Positions 12,964-24,944 of a stretch of DNA of 64,000 bases are shown here, piece by piece (the first letter of the stretch is position 1; each line of letters starts with the position of its first letter). The DNA lies in NCBI GenBank assembly GCA_014155875.1, contig JACEFZ010018117.1, forward strand, positions 258,001 through 322,000. Direction: 5' to 3'. A program made the position numbers and the translations under genes. Under the pieces are notes generated by a model. It was not told the DNA's origin, did not search any database, and saw only the letters and a list, made by a program, of their open reading frames with translations. The DNA is from Cepaea nemoralis. Taxonomy: Eukaryota > Mollusca > Gastropoda > Stylommatophora > Helicidae.

Positions 12964-13213
12964 GCCGGTCTCTCTGGCTGTGGGGTTACAACACTTTCTC
13001 TCTGTAATCCCGTTTATCACGCAGAGTCTCGTAGCGGAGCGAGAGCTGAGGCGGTTCGACTCCCGCTCGTGACTTGCGGGATACTGAGCCGGCCGCTCAG
13101 AAAGCAATGGCAAACTACTGAGCGTAATCTTGCCAAGAGATCAGCATACAGCTGAAAGATGCTGGTGTTGACAGCTAAGTCCTGTAAAAGGATATGCTAA
13201 ATAAAAAAAAAAA
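12964..13213 (+). mobile_element. SINE-B, tRNA-derived, full-length copy
   Basis: Head GCCGGTCTCTCTGGCTGTGG with A box TGGCTGTGGGG and B box GGTTCGACTCC. The body has GCCGGCCGCTCAGAAAGC, GGCAAACTACTGAGC and CTTGCCAAGAGATCA; a 3' block TGTCCTGTAAAAGGATATGC and an A tail follow. GGCAA and TTGCC can pair to form a small hairpin. The GGCAAACYACT to TTGCCAAGA core resembles cores shared by several SINE families mobilised by RTE-type LINEs; that link is inference. It is the most abundant SINE of the window, with about 15 copies or fragments. Confidence 0.85.
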
Positions 13214-13369
13214 TCAAATTAAAACATAAACAGAAAAATTACAGGCATGAAACGTTGCTAGGTCATTACATTGAAACGCCTAATGTCATTAGAAATAATG
13301 CTCAAGTTATCAATATTTTAAAGTTGCGTAGTGTCTTACAGTTAGTTGCATATTCTCTACAGGAGGCTG

Positions 13370-13520
13370 CATTCAACCCCGGAATTCTTTGGTAGTTTGT
13401 AAGTTACTACATTTGCCATTGCTTTCTGAATGACCGACGCACATACCATTGTTAACAATCAACGCATGCGGTCTGCTTCCGTACCGTCTGCGTCTGATTC
13501 CGCATGCCGGTCAGTTAGGA
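13370..13520 (-). mobile_element. SINE-B fragment
   Basis: Shares TTTGCCATTGCTTTCTGAAT and GACCGACGCACATACC with the minus-strand form of the SINE-B core; the head part is eroded. Confidence 0.55.
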
Positions 13521-13524
13521 CTTA

Positions 13525-13850
13525 AATATCAACTTTTCGTCCTTGACTTTGGGGACGTAAATTTCAAGTACTTCAGAAGTCGGAGTGGGTTCGCCTTATG
13601 ACGGAGGACACTGGTAATAGGGAAAGATACCCCACAGGCGAAAATCAGTGCTGCGCACTCTCTAATGGTAGTAGCAACTACAAGTAGGAGTAAAATTAGT
13701 GGAACTGCGGCAAAACTGTGGAAATGTAAGCAATATAAAATAACACAAAATAATGCATCTTTACAGAACAGAATTACGAAAAAGTAGGAGTAGCAAGTAT
13801 GTGGACTACGTCTGCGTTCAAAGCCAGCGAAACAAACAAACAAACCCAAC
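13525..13850 (+). mobile_element. SINE-C copy lacking its head
   Basis: Body blocks CGTCCTTGACTTTGGGGACG, GGAGTGGGTTCGCC and GACACTGGTAATAGGGAAAG are present, then a tail with GCGTTCAAAGCCAGCGAA and CAAACAAACAAAC. The A/B box head is missing. Confidence 0.7.
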
Positions 13851-14089
13851 AAAATTGTCAGTAATTAAGATTAATAAACACCAATTTAGATGGTTCGGTC
13901 ATGTGAGATTACCGGCACACAGCAAACTGCACTGACGTTTAGATGGGGTGGAAGCTGACACGGGAGCAGATCTCCACAGTGATAGGCTGGAGACACAGGA
14001 AGATAGTTTGAAGTGTAATCACAGTCCACGTAAAGTCTTTGTCTAGAAATCGTTAGCATAACGATGAGCGACATAACAGTGGCAGGGGA

Positions 14090-14199
14090 AAGAAGGAATG
14101 AAAGAAAGAAAAGAAAGAAAGATAGAAATAAAGAAACAGAAAGAAGAAAGAAACAGAAAGAAAGAAAGAAACAGACAAACAAACAAACAAAGACAGACA

Positions 14200-14271
<72 letters not shown>

Positions 14272-14340
14272 ACGTGAAGAACGAAGGGAGGAAGGAAGAA
14301 TGCAGACAGGAAGGTAGGCAGGAATGAAGGACGAACGGAC
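14090..14340. repeat. (GAAA)n microsatellite with GGAA/GGAC margins
   Basis: Pure GAAA between 14200 and 14270, with imperfect GAAA, ACAAACA and GGAAGGA units on both sides. Frames here are artefacts. Confidence 0.95.
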
Positions 14341-14787
14341 GGAATTATACAAGGAGGAAAGACGCAAGAAGCCTTAATTTTGTCTCCTGTATCTTCAGGT
14401 GGCCTGAACTCCAGGAAAGGACTTGATTCTCTCAGAATGAGTCTGGTGTAGTGAGTTTTCTCCCAACAAACTGCCATCTCCATGACAGGTATGCTGCCGA
14501 GCTCTCTTTCCCCGCTCCAAGCTCAGAAACCTCAGGTGCGAATAGACGTACTAGGATTTAAACAAGTCAAGATACAGCACTGCATACGTGGGCTCGGTGG
14601 GGTGCTGTTTCAGCTGCTAGTGTTTTCTCCACGAGCTTTGGAAACATCACTGGCAACAGATACCAACGAAAGACCCGGAAGAAAATTTTGAGATTAGATC
14701 GGAATATGTGTTTGTGTTGTGTCCGCTGGTTCGTGATGTTTTTTTTTTTTTTTTCTTTTCATAATTTATTTCAATATCAGAGTTTAT

Positions 14788-15027
14788 GCCGGTCTACTTG
14801 GCGTAGGAGTTAAGGACGCTGTTCGAAATCCCGTATATTCACGTACGAAACACAGATGCGCGTGACTCGGCGGCGGATCGCATCGCGTTGGTTTCTTACG
14901 GAAAGGTATGTGAGCCGGTCGTTCAGAAACAATGGCAAACTACTTAACGTAAAACTTGCCAAGACATCAACAGCAGCTGAAAAATGGTGGTGTTGACTGC
15001 AATGTTCTGTATATAGGATATTGTAAA

Positions 15028-15093
<66 letters not shown>
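14788..15093 (+). mobile_element. SINE-B copy with (AAT)n-expanded tail
   Basis: SINE-B body (AACAATGGCAAACTACTTAA, CTTGCCAAGACATCA) with a diverged head. The tail has expanded into an AAT array from 15028 to 15093, a typical outcome for SINE A tails. Confidence 0.8.
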
Positions 15094-15254
15094 CGGAGTT
15101 TATGTCGTTGTGAAACGCAGTTTCACAATTTCCGGACACACCTGGTCGAGGATTCGAAATTAGCCCCAGGCTATTTTGATGCAAACCGCTTTGGGTTGAT
15201 GTCGTATAATGTCACACAAGCTCTTCCTGGAAAGCTTGAGGCAGACTCCTGAGA

Positions 15255-15915
15255 TAGGTTGTAACTGCCCGGGAATGTCTCAACCGACTTCGGAAATGTT
15301 AAACACCTAAACAATATTCATTGTCTGGGAATGTCCTAACAGACTTCTAAAGTAGTAAACGCCTAAACAATAATCATTGTCCGGGAATGTCCCAACAATG
15401 GTAAACACTAAACAATAATCATAGTCTGGGAATGTCCTAACAATGGTAAACACTAAACAATAATCATAGTCCCGGAATGTCCCAACAATGGCAAAGACTA
15501 AACAATAATCTTAGTCAGGGAATGTCCCAACAGACTTTGACAATGGTAAATCAAAAGCAATAATCATTGTTCGGGAATGTCCTAAGAGATTTCGGCAGTG
15601 AAAAACATCTAAACATTAATCATTGCCCAGGAATGTTTCAACAATGGTAAACACAATAACGATACTCATTTTCAGGAAATGTTCCAACCGACCTCGACAA
15701 TTGTAAACACCTAATCATTAATAATTCTCTCGAAATGTAACAAGCGATTTCGGCAATGGTAAACGCCTAAATAATAGTAATTGTCCGGAAAGGTCCCGAA
15801 CCGACCTCGACAATAGTGAACGCCTATAACAATGGTAAGGAACTAAACAGTAATCATTGTCCGGGAATGTCCCAACAATGGTAAGCAACTAAACAGTAAT
15901 CATGGTCCGGGAAAA
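15255..15915. repeat. Irregular minisatellite around GTCCGGGAATGTCCCAACAA
   Basis: Roughly fifteen diverged units of 40-70 bp built from ACACCTAAACAATAATCAT, TGTCCGGGAATGTCCCAAC and AATGGTAA. Lengths vary because a GACTTCGG block is present in only some units. It ends just before the GH9 exon at 15930. Confidence 0.85.
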
Positions 15916-15929
15916 GTAAAATGCCTTAC

Positions 15930-16041
15930 GGGAAATATTTTAAATCTTCATAATTGTCTTCTTGATAGAAACTCCTGTGCTTCTCGGCATAGGCATACAC
16001 TTGTTTGGCCGTTTTCAGGAGCTCTGAAGCATAGGCAGAAT
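15930..16041 (-). CDS. GH9-family gene, exon with the LLxxAKxxYxFAxxxR helix
   Basis: An ATTCCTACAG acceptor and a GTAAGG donor bracket 112 bp. The translation is SAYASELLKTAKQVYAYAEK, then HRSFYQEDNYEDLKYFP. It matches the GH9 helix usually written AYSxxLLxHAKxLYxFADxYRGxYSDS. Its first two bases complete an Asn codon begun by 26947-27130, and it leaves in phase 2. The exon is isolated in 11 kb of repeats on the upstream side, where Gyp-3 sits. Confidence 0.9.
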
Positions 16042-16225
16042 CTGTAGGAATTAGATCAGAACAACGTTAGGTCATGTTGTATCCAGCAACTCACTATGCG
16101 TCAATCACTGATTCCTTGAATCAAGCAACACACTATACTTCAATGACTGGCTCTAAATGAAGCAACTCACTATACCCCAATCACCGACTTTATATATCAA
16201 TCAACTAACTATACGCCAGTCATTG

Positions 16226-16340
16226 TCTCCTTAATTTTATTTTTCGCATATCCTTTACAGGACATTGCAGTCAATACCAGCATTCGCCAGCTGCTGTTGA
16301 TGTCTTGGCAAGTTGTACGTTCAATAGTCTCCTTAAATTA
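16226..16340 (-). mobile_element. SINE-B 3' fragment
   Basis: Minus-orientation 3' half: CATATCCTTTACAGGACATT, then CCAGCTGCTGTTGATGTCTT and GGCAAG. Head absent. Confidence 0.7.
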
Positions 16341-16497
16341 ATCAACACAATATAAGCCAATCACTAACTCTCTAAATCAAGCAACTTATTCATTATACGC
16401 CAATCACATCACTGACTTTATAAATCAAGCAACTCACGATACGTCAATAGCACTGGGTGTACTACCACTGAGTCTGAGGCGTAAACAGCTGACGTAT

Positions 16498-16985
16498 CAT
16501 TGGCACCTTGCCGTCTTGACAGACGATAGTTTGTAAGGGATGGAGTTATTGCCTCTCCATAGCACAAAGCCTGGACTAAAATATAGAGATCATGTGTTGC
16601 CCATGCTGCATGATCCCTCTCTCAGCCTGCCTAATTCACTCCAGAGGAAAGATAACACCTCTATATCTAGAACAAGACAAGCTGCAGAAGCTGCCGGATC
16701 AGCAAAGCAATGCTCTAATTGTCCGCCTGTCGGAGCTTCGATCCTAGACCAGCCGCCAACCAAGGCTTAGGGCCTGGTCTGCCCTGCCATGACACTTTGT
16801 CTTTAGGTTGCATTTCCTTGCACCAGGGTAAGGCCTGACCCTCCCAATTGCACTCTTCCGCCCGAAGCCGTTGGCACAATGTGGGGTGTCAGGTTTGGTA
16901 AGCGCCGCCCAACGTTCGGCGCTGACATAAAGCAGGTAGTTCCGTCTACTGTTATACGGCAACTCAGTCATATCTGCCTAAGACC
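16498..16985 (+). repeat. R1 dispersed repeat, copy 2 (longest)
   Basis: Adds to the R1 blocks a 3' part with GCCGTTGGCACAATGTGGGG and GCCCAACGTTCGGCGCTGAC, also seen inverted near 28045-28110. It abuts the LINE fragment that starts at 16986. R1 could be a 5' part of that LINE or an independent element that inserted beside it. Confidence 0.75.
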
Positions 16986-16989
16986 TGAC

Positions 16990-18145
16990 ACAAACAGCTG
17001 ACGTATAACTACTGGCTAAAGGTAGCACATGACGAAGACCACTCTGGATACCAAACATTCAGTGACAACCGCAGCAAATGGGGAGGCATCCCAATAGTAA
17101 AACTGCAAAGACCGGCAGGATGGGAAGCAGCAGAGAAGATCAAGGAAGAAACCGAGCTAGCAGAGACCTTGAAACAGGCAAGACGGTTCAAGCCAACAAT
17201 CCCACCATGGGAACTAAGAGTCCCATTCACAGACAAGAGCCTGGCAAAGACCATCACCAAGGACACGGAGGACACAGATGCAAGAGACGCGACCGAGGCG
17301 TACATAGAAGAAATCAGCAAGGACAACCTCATAATTTACACAGACGGATCCAAGAACGAACAGGGAGAGGTAGGGGCAGGAGTAGTGGTTCCAGACTGGA
17401 AACTGAAGAAACGGTTCAAGCTAACAGACCAGACAGCAGGATGCACCGCCGAACTGGTAGCCATACTGAAAGGCCTGGAGATTGCAGCCGAAAAACCACA
17501 GCTGAGACTATGTATATTAACATACTCCCTGTCCTCAGTACAAACGCTCGGGAACTTCGCTAGAGGAAACAGACCTTAATAAATGAGGAGATATTAGCGA
17601 CAGCCACCAACCTCAGGTACATGGGATGCCAAGTCACCATCGGATGGATACAGCAGACACAGGGGTATCCCGGGTAACGAACAAGCAGACGGAGCGGCCA
17701 AACGAAGACTAACCGGGAGTAAGAAAATCAGCATAGGTCTAGGTAAAGTAGAAGGAAAGAGTATCATCAAACACCACATACTCCAATAATGGAGGAAACA
17801 GTGGCGAGACAGCGCTATAGGTCGTCATGCATACCAAGTACTGGACGAAACCAGCTACAAACCACAAGCCAAATCCAACATGAAAGCACCGGCAAACAGA
17901 CAGCTATGGAAAATCAGACTTGGAAACTGGAAAGACGCAAGAGAAAACCCATTCTGCAGAGCACCACTGCACACTATTTACTAGCATGCAACAAGTACAA
18001 TAGTGAGCGAAGGGATCTAAGAGATTACTTCGTCAATACTTGGACTCCAATGACAACGACGGAGTGCCTGCACACAAACAGCAACCCAGAAATACAGCGG
18101 CTGGTTAGACAGTTCATATGCAGAATACGACAGGCCTTATAACCT
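16990..18145 (+). pseudogene. LINE ORF2 C-terminus with RNase H domain
   Basis: Reading through a few frame breaks, the plus strand encodes IYTDGSKNEQGEVGAGVVVP (RNase H first Asp), TAELVAILKGLEIAAE (Glu), a TDSLSSVQTL-like block where the key Asp reads Tyr, and RGIPGNEQADGAAKR (last Asp). A C-terminal tail (LLACNKYNSERRDLRDYF) follows. This arrangement is typical of LINEs that carry an RNase H domain after reverse transcriptase. Stops after 17578 and near 17788 disrupt it. Gyp-3 integrated in its 3' flank at 18168. Confidence 0.8.
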
Positions 18146-18172
18146 TTCTACAGTGTATATATTTATGAGTAT

Positions 18173-18903
18173 TATCACACGTTTTTCTTTATAATCAGTC
18201 CAATGTTCTTGATGATCTTTGCTTGATATTATCGTGTGATGGTCGTTGTCTAGGTAACGATACTCAGGGGGTGTCAATGGAGATATTTAACTGTCTTGCA
18301 ATATAACTCACCCCTGCAGTGCATATTCACCAGTCATTAAACAAGATTCCGTTGGCGCACATAATCCTTTATTACAGAAATAACATAGACTCACGGAACA
18401 TATGTATACATCCAGAAACAATGTAATCCATAGAATATAAATATCCTCCTCACAATTTAACCCGCACGCATCAATGCCTTCTCACGGCCTGCTTCTTATC
18501 AAATCCACAAGAAGGTCATCCAGCTACTATCCACGGCTGGATCTCCCACAATACAACCCACACATTGGGTTGGAGCCACTGCTCAACCATGTAACCCACT
18601 CTGGGTTTAGGCCTGTCTTCACAACTCGGGAGAACAACACAACACGGAGATCTCTCTTAAACGACCTGACCCGCAGTCGGTCTCTTCTCTCACTGACTTT
18701 CCAGTCTCCTGACTTCACACAACACACAACTGTCTTTCGCCCCATCCCCCTAGGGTTTTTTTCCTCTACCCTCACTATTTTATTTCTCCGGACTGGCTGT
18801 CTTCTCATAGCTTGGTCAGTCACTTTACTGTCTCCCACTCTCATCTCCATTCTTCCTCATGCCCGGTCACTCAACTCAATGTCAGTGACCCAGGCTTATG
18901 TCA
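18173..18903 (-). repeat. Gyp-3 3' LTR
   Basis: 731 bp, matching 24093-24825 nearly throughout. Preceded in element sense by the polypurine tract at 18907-18916. Confidence 0.95.
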
Positions 18904-18919
18904 TCACCCCCCTCTTAAA
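18904..18919 (-). other. Gyp-3 polypurine tract
   Basis: The minus strand reads TTAAGAGGGGGGTGA directly upstream of the 3' LTR, the expected site for plus-strand DNA priming. Confidence 0.8.
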
Positions 18920-19719
18920 AGAAAACTTCGTTTTCAAATATTGGGAGACTAAAATTTACTAAACATGTGACCCAGACATATAGCCTGGGTAGCCCTAAGT
19001 ATGGCTGCACATTACTCCAGCTACCACACTACATAATACATCAAATGCTCATAGTACACTCCCATATTCCCCACACATAAATACAAACAACCATCTTTCT
19101 ATCTTGTGTACCAATGCATGACTCATACATCACATAATAATAATACATCATAGGAAAGTATTATACTTATGTACCCACAGGTCTCTTACTACTTCACGAC
19201 CACACAATACTATTTGTGTACCGACCCTATATCAGGTGGTTCTGTTCTTGCATTAACCCACCTCTGATTCCTGTCGATGCTGTGTCTACCTTTCATGTAC
19301 CCATGACTCATGGTACCTCTACAATTACAACATCTGTTTGCTATCCCTAGCCCTGGGTCAGTAATGTCGTGAAAACTCTTTTGACCTGACTCAACTTTCC
19401 TATCTGCATATTGCACCGTTACACTTGAGTCTCTGTTTTGTCTGAACTCTTTATTTAATCTTGGCCCATATACCTGGCACCTTGCTTTTTGCTGCATACG
19501 CCTTATGCCTATGTGCCCTGCACATGCACGATCCTGAGCTGTTCTAGTATATCGGTCTCTGCGTGCTAAAGGTACTGCTACTCGCCCACGTGCAGTTCCA
19601 CTATCTGAAGAGCGGCGAGTGAGAACATTGTTCTTCCTCTCGAAGCACCATCTACCCTTCCCTGACTGACTATTTTCTCCTCTACTACACTCTTGGAAAC
19701 ATTTGTTCAGAGTAGTATC
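18920..19719 (-). pseudogene. Gyp-3 decayed integrase N-terminal region
   Basis: The minus strand contains GHIGIRRMQQKARCQVYGPR, resembling the HHCC zinc-binding segment of gypsy integrase (GHxGxxKTxxKIxxxFYWPG), followed by degenerate sequence. It lies directly after the protease, before where reverse transcriptase would be in a Gmr1-like element. The DDE core is absent. Confidence 0.6.
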
Positions 19720-20028
19720 TTATCTCTGGGAGTCACTAGCACTATATTTGGGATCCATTCTCACCTGCTCAGCTGTACTATCCTTGTCCTGAGTTCCTGT
19801 GTCTACTTCAAGTGCCTCTGCTACCTCAGCTATACTCTCTAATTTAGGTTTTCTTTTAGTAACTACCCCGTTCCTACTTACACTATGTTTCTGGTCCCAA
19901 TAAACTACTTCTTCTTCTGTACAATCTTTAGCTCCTGGCACGTTTCCGATGATCAAATCTGCCACTGGTGAGTCTAGAACACACGCTACCACTCTTCCTA
20001 TGATATATGGTGTTTTTACTGTTATCAC
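19720..20028 (-). pseudogene. Gyp-3 protease C-terminal half, out of frame
   Basis: Starts ITVKTPYIIGRVVACVLDSP and continues ADLIIGNVPGAKDCTEEE. This is the second half of the retropepsin (the ILG-like flap-to-end segment is LIIG), aligned with LILGCLPQLKHCTSEEI of Gyp-1. It is one frame off the upstream Gag-protease frame, so a single indel near 20030 separates them. Confidence 0.75.
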
Positions 20029-21691
20029 CGGCTAATGGGTAGAATTCTACTGTCCCATTAAATGTTATCGATCTAATCGTTTCCCCTGTGTAATCCGAGG
20101 GATGAACTAAACTCTTTCTAACTCCGATGGACGTACATCCGGAATCCCTAATTGTTAACGCTGGCCTATCATTAACAAATCCATGGTGCATCTTCAGACT
20201 TCCTCCTTCATGCACTGCTGAACCTGCTTTCACTGTCTGACCACACACTAAGACTGGCTGACCGTCTTTTTCAAAAAGAGGTTTGCACCCACTACAATCT
20301 TCATTGTTGATAGTCTCAATCACTTGTGCCGCATTTGAATGCTCTGTTTCTCTCATTCTACATTGATGGCTGACATGCCCCTTCCTTCCACATTTGAAAC
20401 AAGTAATCTCCCTTTTACTGTTGTTCGTTGATCCATCTGATGGTTGTGCATCACACTCTGCCATTGTGTGTCTCCAGTTCCCACAATTCCAGCATCCGGC
20501 ATAATTTGGACGTCTCTGGAAATTCCCTCTTCTATATGGGTACCGTCCTACTCTACCAACATTGTTTCCTCGGAAACCATTATCTTGAAGTTCTTGCTGC
20601 TCACTTTTCTGTGCTGAATCCACACTTTTCGCCCTTGGTCTGATGACTGGATTCTGGTCCTGTTTAGTGTACGCTGCACAGACTATTTCCTCACTCATTA
20701 GTTTACCAATAGATACGTTAGGATGTGCAGTCATGTAGTTTTGCCCTAACTGAGACATTGTGTCTATGTCCTTTGGCTTCCGTTCCTCAAAGAACGCCAC
20801 TAAATTAGAATTGCATGCAGATACTACCTTGTCTCTTAACATTAGATCTACTAATTTATTAAAATCTTTCCCTACTTCTGCAAGTTCCATCCATTTGTTA
20901 AATGTATTCTTTACAGTGTTAACAAAATCTGTGAAATCTTGATTTGTCTCTGGCACTAACTGTCTAAACTTTGTCCTATATCCATGCTCCGTTAGTTGGA
21001 ACTTTGTCAGCAAACGTTGACGTAAGATAGTGTAGTTGTTTCTTTCTTCTATAGGTAAATTGAACATGGTGTCTAGTGCCTTGCCCGTAAGAAACTCGCC
21101 AAGTCTCATCGCATACTCCTTCTCTGGAATACCTACCGCTTTGGCTGATGCCTCGAACCTGGCCAAATAATTTTCAAGTTGGTCCCGGTCTGTAAAATAT
21201 GGCAGTTTTAATCTCTGTGACGACTGCGAAGGTCTTCTACTTTCCTCACTTTGACCCTTCGATGCAAATTCTAACTTTTTAATAGCAATTTCTCCTTCCA
21301 TCTTAATTTTCTCTTTCTCGATTTCCACCGCATTTGTTTGTTTTAACTTTTCAAGTTCCAGTTGTGTCTCTTCCTGTAGACGCTTGTTTTCCATTTCAGC
21401 TAACTTTACTTCCTGTAGACGTTTGTTTTCCATTTCACCTAGTTTTACTTGTGTCTCTTCCTGTAGACGCTTGTTTTCCATTTCAGCTAACTTTACTTCC
21501 TATAGACGTTTGTTTTCCATTTCAGCTAGTTTTACTTGTGTCTCTTCCTGTAGACGCTTTGCCTCGCGTTCATTATGCCTCTCCTCTCTTTCCGTCTGTT
21601 TTTGTTCTTTTGCTTCTGCATACTCCTGTAGCTCTTTACCTTTCAGGCCTATTCGTTCACCTGCTTCAATATATTCCATTAAAGTAGGCAT
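19928..21691 (-). pseudogene. gag: Gyp-3 gag with start of protease
   Basis: Gag begins at 21691 (MPTLMEYIEAGERIGLKGKE), the same N-terminus as Gyp-1 and Gyp-2 Gag. A TAG codon at 21500-21502 interrupts it after 63 residues, within a run of near-identical coiled-coil repeats based on KRLQEETQVKLAEMEN; the frame continues to 19928. Then come a capsid-like region (LPYFTDRDQLENYLARFE to QLGQNYMTAH), two zinc knuckles (CWNCGNWRHTMAEC and CFKCGRKGHVSHQC) and the protease site DSGC. The capsid C-terminal part has a SCAN-like pattern (RTKFRQLVP, FNKWM, LRDKVVSAC). The stop and the frameshift near 20030 make it inactive as it stands. Confidence 0.85.
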
Positions 21692-22103
21692 CTTGTACTT
21701 GTGGACACGTTGCTGTCAATCAGCCAACTATAAATGTGACGACTCTGCTGTTAGTCTTTGTGTCACTTCCCTACGTACACCACAACTCCTTGTGTACGTA
21801 AATTCGTAGTGCTAAAAATATCACTCTGTACTCACCCAGTCACTCTATAAGCACTAGGTAGTGAGGGGGGAAGTATCACCTATACTCCCTTATATCTATA
21901 TATCTATGACCAATAGTTGTATAACATGTCTGGAAATATTGTTAAACATACATATAAATACATATACCAACGAATGAATGATAACACTAAATGTTGTCTA
22001 TAAAAACGTTAGACTCACAAGCCAAGTACACGGAGACGGTGATCACACAGAAATAAACCACAGTAACAACCACAAGCTTGTGCGAAACGACCACAGTGCC
22101 CGT

Positions 22104-22175
<72 letters not shown>

Positions 22176-24076
22176 CTGACACAGACTACTAGACAGCAGA
22201 AAAGGACGAAAGATCACAATAATACCATATATCCGAACACAACAAATATCATATGCAAATATTATGAAAAGAAAAAGAAACAAAAACAATTTATAGCATC
22301 AACATATACACAAATCTGACGTCAGACAACTCGGCTCTAGATATTGGTTAAGATTATTCCAATGCCACTGCATGACACGTTACCCATTGACGTTTTCCTT
22401 ACAAAAATATCGTAAGCACCAGAAAGAAAATAAATTTTGGTGCTGTATCCCGACTCTCGAGAAACACCCCAAAAATCCCCTACACCTGACAAACACCAGA
22501 CCACAAACAAGTAATAGCTTAACAACCGAAAACAATATTTATAAGACTATGAGCAGCAAACAAAATGTACAACTCGTTGGCCGACAAATATGTGCCTATT
22601 AATGATAATCCGTCGCCACAAGTTCGGTTTTTTTAAAGACTTTTTCACAATATGTTGGGAATGTATATTGGTAAATGTTCCGAAATGTCTACGATATTCC
22701 ACATTTGTTGCGTGGTGACTTAATTTTACGTGGTGATCACAAGTTCAAACCGTCGAAAAAATTGAAGATGATGATTGATTATCCACAATGTTCTGTCTCG
22801 ACCCAGTCCGTCACGTTATTGTACTTTCCTTGGACGTGGTCTAATAATCCAAAAGTCTTTTCTACCTTCGTTGCGAAGATGGCGCTTTGCTGTATCATAA
22901 ATGTTATAGATTTCCCTAACAGAAAAGACCAAAATAATGGCAGTAAATGATCAACGCTTTCACTCTGTACCGTCAGTTCTTTTTGGCAACTGTATGCAAC
23001 TATGTTCGCGGAGCCGACACGTCATCATTCGTTGTCAAAATGTTTGCTGATTATAAAGTAATGAACACAAAGGGCTTTTAACAAAGACGAACAATCAAGT
23101 CTGGTTTCACACAAAACGCCTTGTTTTGTTCATTCACAATGAGTCATCTTGACCACCATAGGCCGTGGAAATTTCCGAGTATCTTTCCTCCTTCCACCCC
23201 CAACTCACAATGTCACCTCAATTTCTCTTTATCACTCTCAATGAAAAATTCCTCCGTAAAACAGTTTTCACACAAACTTGACAGCCCCACCCGGCTGCTA
23301 TTTTAACTCCGTGGAAAGTCACACTTAATCTGTCTGTAAAATGCCCGGAACTTTTCCGCCATACACAAACACTTTCCACTTCTGCCCCAGCACATGTGGT
23401 AGGGTTAACGTTAATACCCCTTTCCAGCTGTCCTCGTAAACAGCGCTGACCCTCTCTCAACCCGGCCTATTAACTGCGTCGACAAATCTTGACCAGTCAA
23501 CTTGCGAACACACAGTGCGCTTGTCTCGCACACACACACCTGTCAGTATCTGTGAATTTTCAATCCTGTCTTTATCACCGACAGCGAAAATGTCCCATTA
23601 TGCCGACTCGCTCTTGTCGCAAACAACTAACTCACTGTCCACGCGACATTTACCTGTACTGTCCGCTGGCGCTTCCGTCTCTTGACCTATAAACACATGC
23701 GCCTGGCCTCTCAACCCGACATTCCGTGCTGTTTGTGACTAGACACCCCTGTCACTGCAATCGACTCTCCCGGCTGATTTTTGTGCTGCGTTAATTCTTC
23801 TGGCGCCCCGCCTCGTCTGTTTCCGTGTGCTGACCCTCGTTAATTTACCTGTAGTGTGACCTGTCTGCTAGCTTGATCATTAACTCTCGTCTGTCTGTGT
23901 GTATTATCTGGCGCACACACTGAAGAGTTCACCTTAATTTCTTGGAGCAGTACTGTCTAAATTGATGGAACTAAGTCACAGATAATAACTCCTCTCTTTC
24001 AGCGAAGAGCCCACATATATCTCAATATTGCACTGTGTTCCTTGACCGAATGCAGCTGTCAGAAACTCTTTACTAA
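21692..24076 (-). other. Gyp-3 5' untranslated region
   Basis: About 2.4 kb between the primer site and Gag with no convincing protein. It contains a TA array (22109-22173). Open frames here are short and unmatched. Confidence 0.6.
22109..22173. repeat. (TA)n microsatellite inside Gyp-3
   Basis: Pure TA array of about 65 bp in the Gyp-3 leader. Confidence 0.95.
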
Positions 24077-24090
24077 GCGACGAGCTCCCA
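24077..24090 (-). other. Gyp-3 primer binding site, tRNA-Pro-like
   Basis: The minus strand reads TGGGAGCTCGTCGC two bases after the 5' LTR. Eleven of the first twelve bases fit the known retroviral tRNA-Pro site that begins TGGGGGCTCGTC. The different primer separates Gyp-3 from Gyp-1. Confidence 0.6.
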
Positions 24091-24092
24091 GT

Positions 24093-24825
24093 TATCACAC
24101 ACTTTTCTTTATAATCAGTCCAATGTTCTTGATGATCTTTGCTTGATATTATCGTGTGATGGTCGTTGTCTAGGTAACGATACTCAGGGGGTGTCAATGG
24201 AGATATTTAACTGTCTTGCAATATAACTCACCCCTGCAGTGCATATTCACCAGTCATTAAACAAGATTCCGTTGGCGCACATAATCCTTTATTACAGAAA
24301 TAACATAGACTCACGGAACATATGTATACATCCAGAAACAATGTAATCCATAGAATATAAATATCCTCCTCACAATTTAACCCGCACACATCAATGCCTT
24401 CTCACGGCCTGCTCCTTATCAAATCCACAAGACAGGTCATCCAGCTACTATCCACGGCTGGATCTCCCACAATACAACCCACACATTGGGTTGGAGCCAC
24501 TGCTCAACTATGCAACCCACTCTGGGTTTAGGCCTGTCTTCACAACTCGGGAGAACAACACAACACGGAGATCTCTCTTAAACGACCTGACCCGCAGTCG
24601 GTCTCTTCTCTCACTGACTTTCCAGTCTCCTGACTTCACACAACACACAACTGTCTTTCGCCCCATCCCCCCTAGGGGTTTTTTCCTCTACCCTCACTAT
24701 TTTATTTCTCCGGACTAGCTGTCTTCTCATAGCCAGGTCAGTCACTTTACTGTCTCCCACTCTCATCTCCATTCTTCCTCATGCCCGGTCACTCAATTCA
24801 ATGTCAGTGACCCAGGCTTATGTCA
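24093..24825 (-). repeat. Gyp-3 5' LTR
   Basis: 733 bp. Small differences from the other LTR include ACACTTTT against ACGTTTTT at its edge and CAACTATGCAACCC against CAACCATGTAACCC. Confidence 0.95.
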
Positions 24826-24856
24826 AGTATATTAAAAAAATATATACATGTATAGC

Positions 24857-24857
<1 letters not shown>

Positions 24858-24937
<80 letters not shown>
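24858..24937. repeat. (TA)n microsatellite
   Basis: Uninterrupted TA just right of Gyp-3. Together with ATTAAAAAAATATATAC it may be the tail of the LINE that Gyp-3 interrupted. Confidence 0.9.
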
Positions 24938-24942
<5 letters not shown>

Positions 24943-24944
24943 TA

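Larger units (their letters stand above)
18168..24830 (-). mobile_element. Gyp-3: Gmr1-like gypsy element without reverse transcriptase
   Basis: The LTRs at 18173-18903 and 24093-24825 are flanked by the direct repeat AGTAT (18168-18172 and 24826-24830). The element reads on the minus strand. It encodes Gag, a broken protease and a decayed integrase zinc-binding region, with no recognisable reverse transcriptase or RNase H. LTR ends are TGACATAA and GTGTGATA, that is TG...TA rather than TG...CA. The two LTRs differ at roughly a dozen positions by eye. Such Gag-only LTR elements are presumably moved by relatives in trans. Confidence 0.9.

Noticed and set aside
14053..14483. Phe/Leu/Ser-rich minus-strand frames, membrane-like
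   Set aside because: Complement of the GAAA microsatellite.
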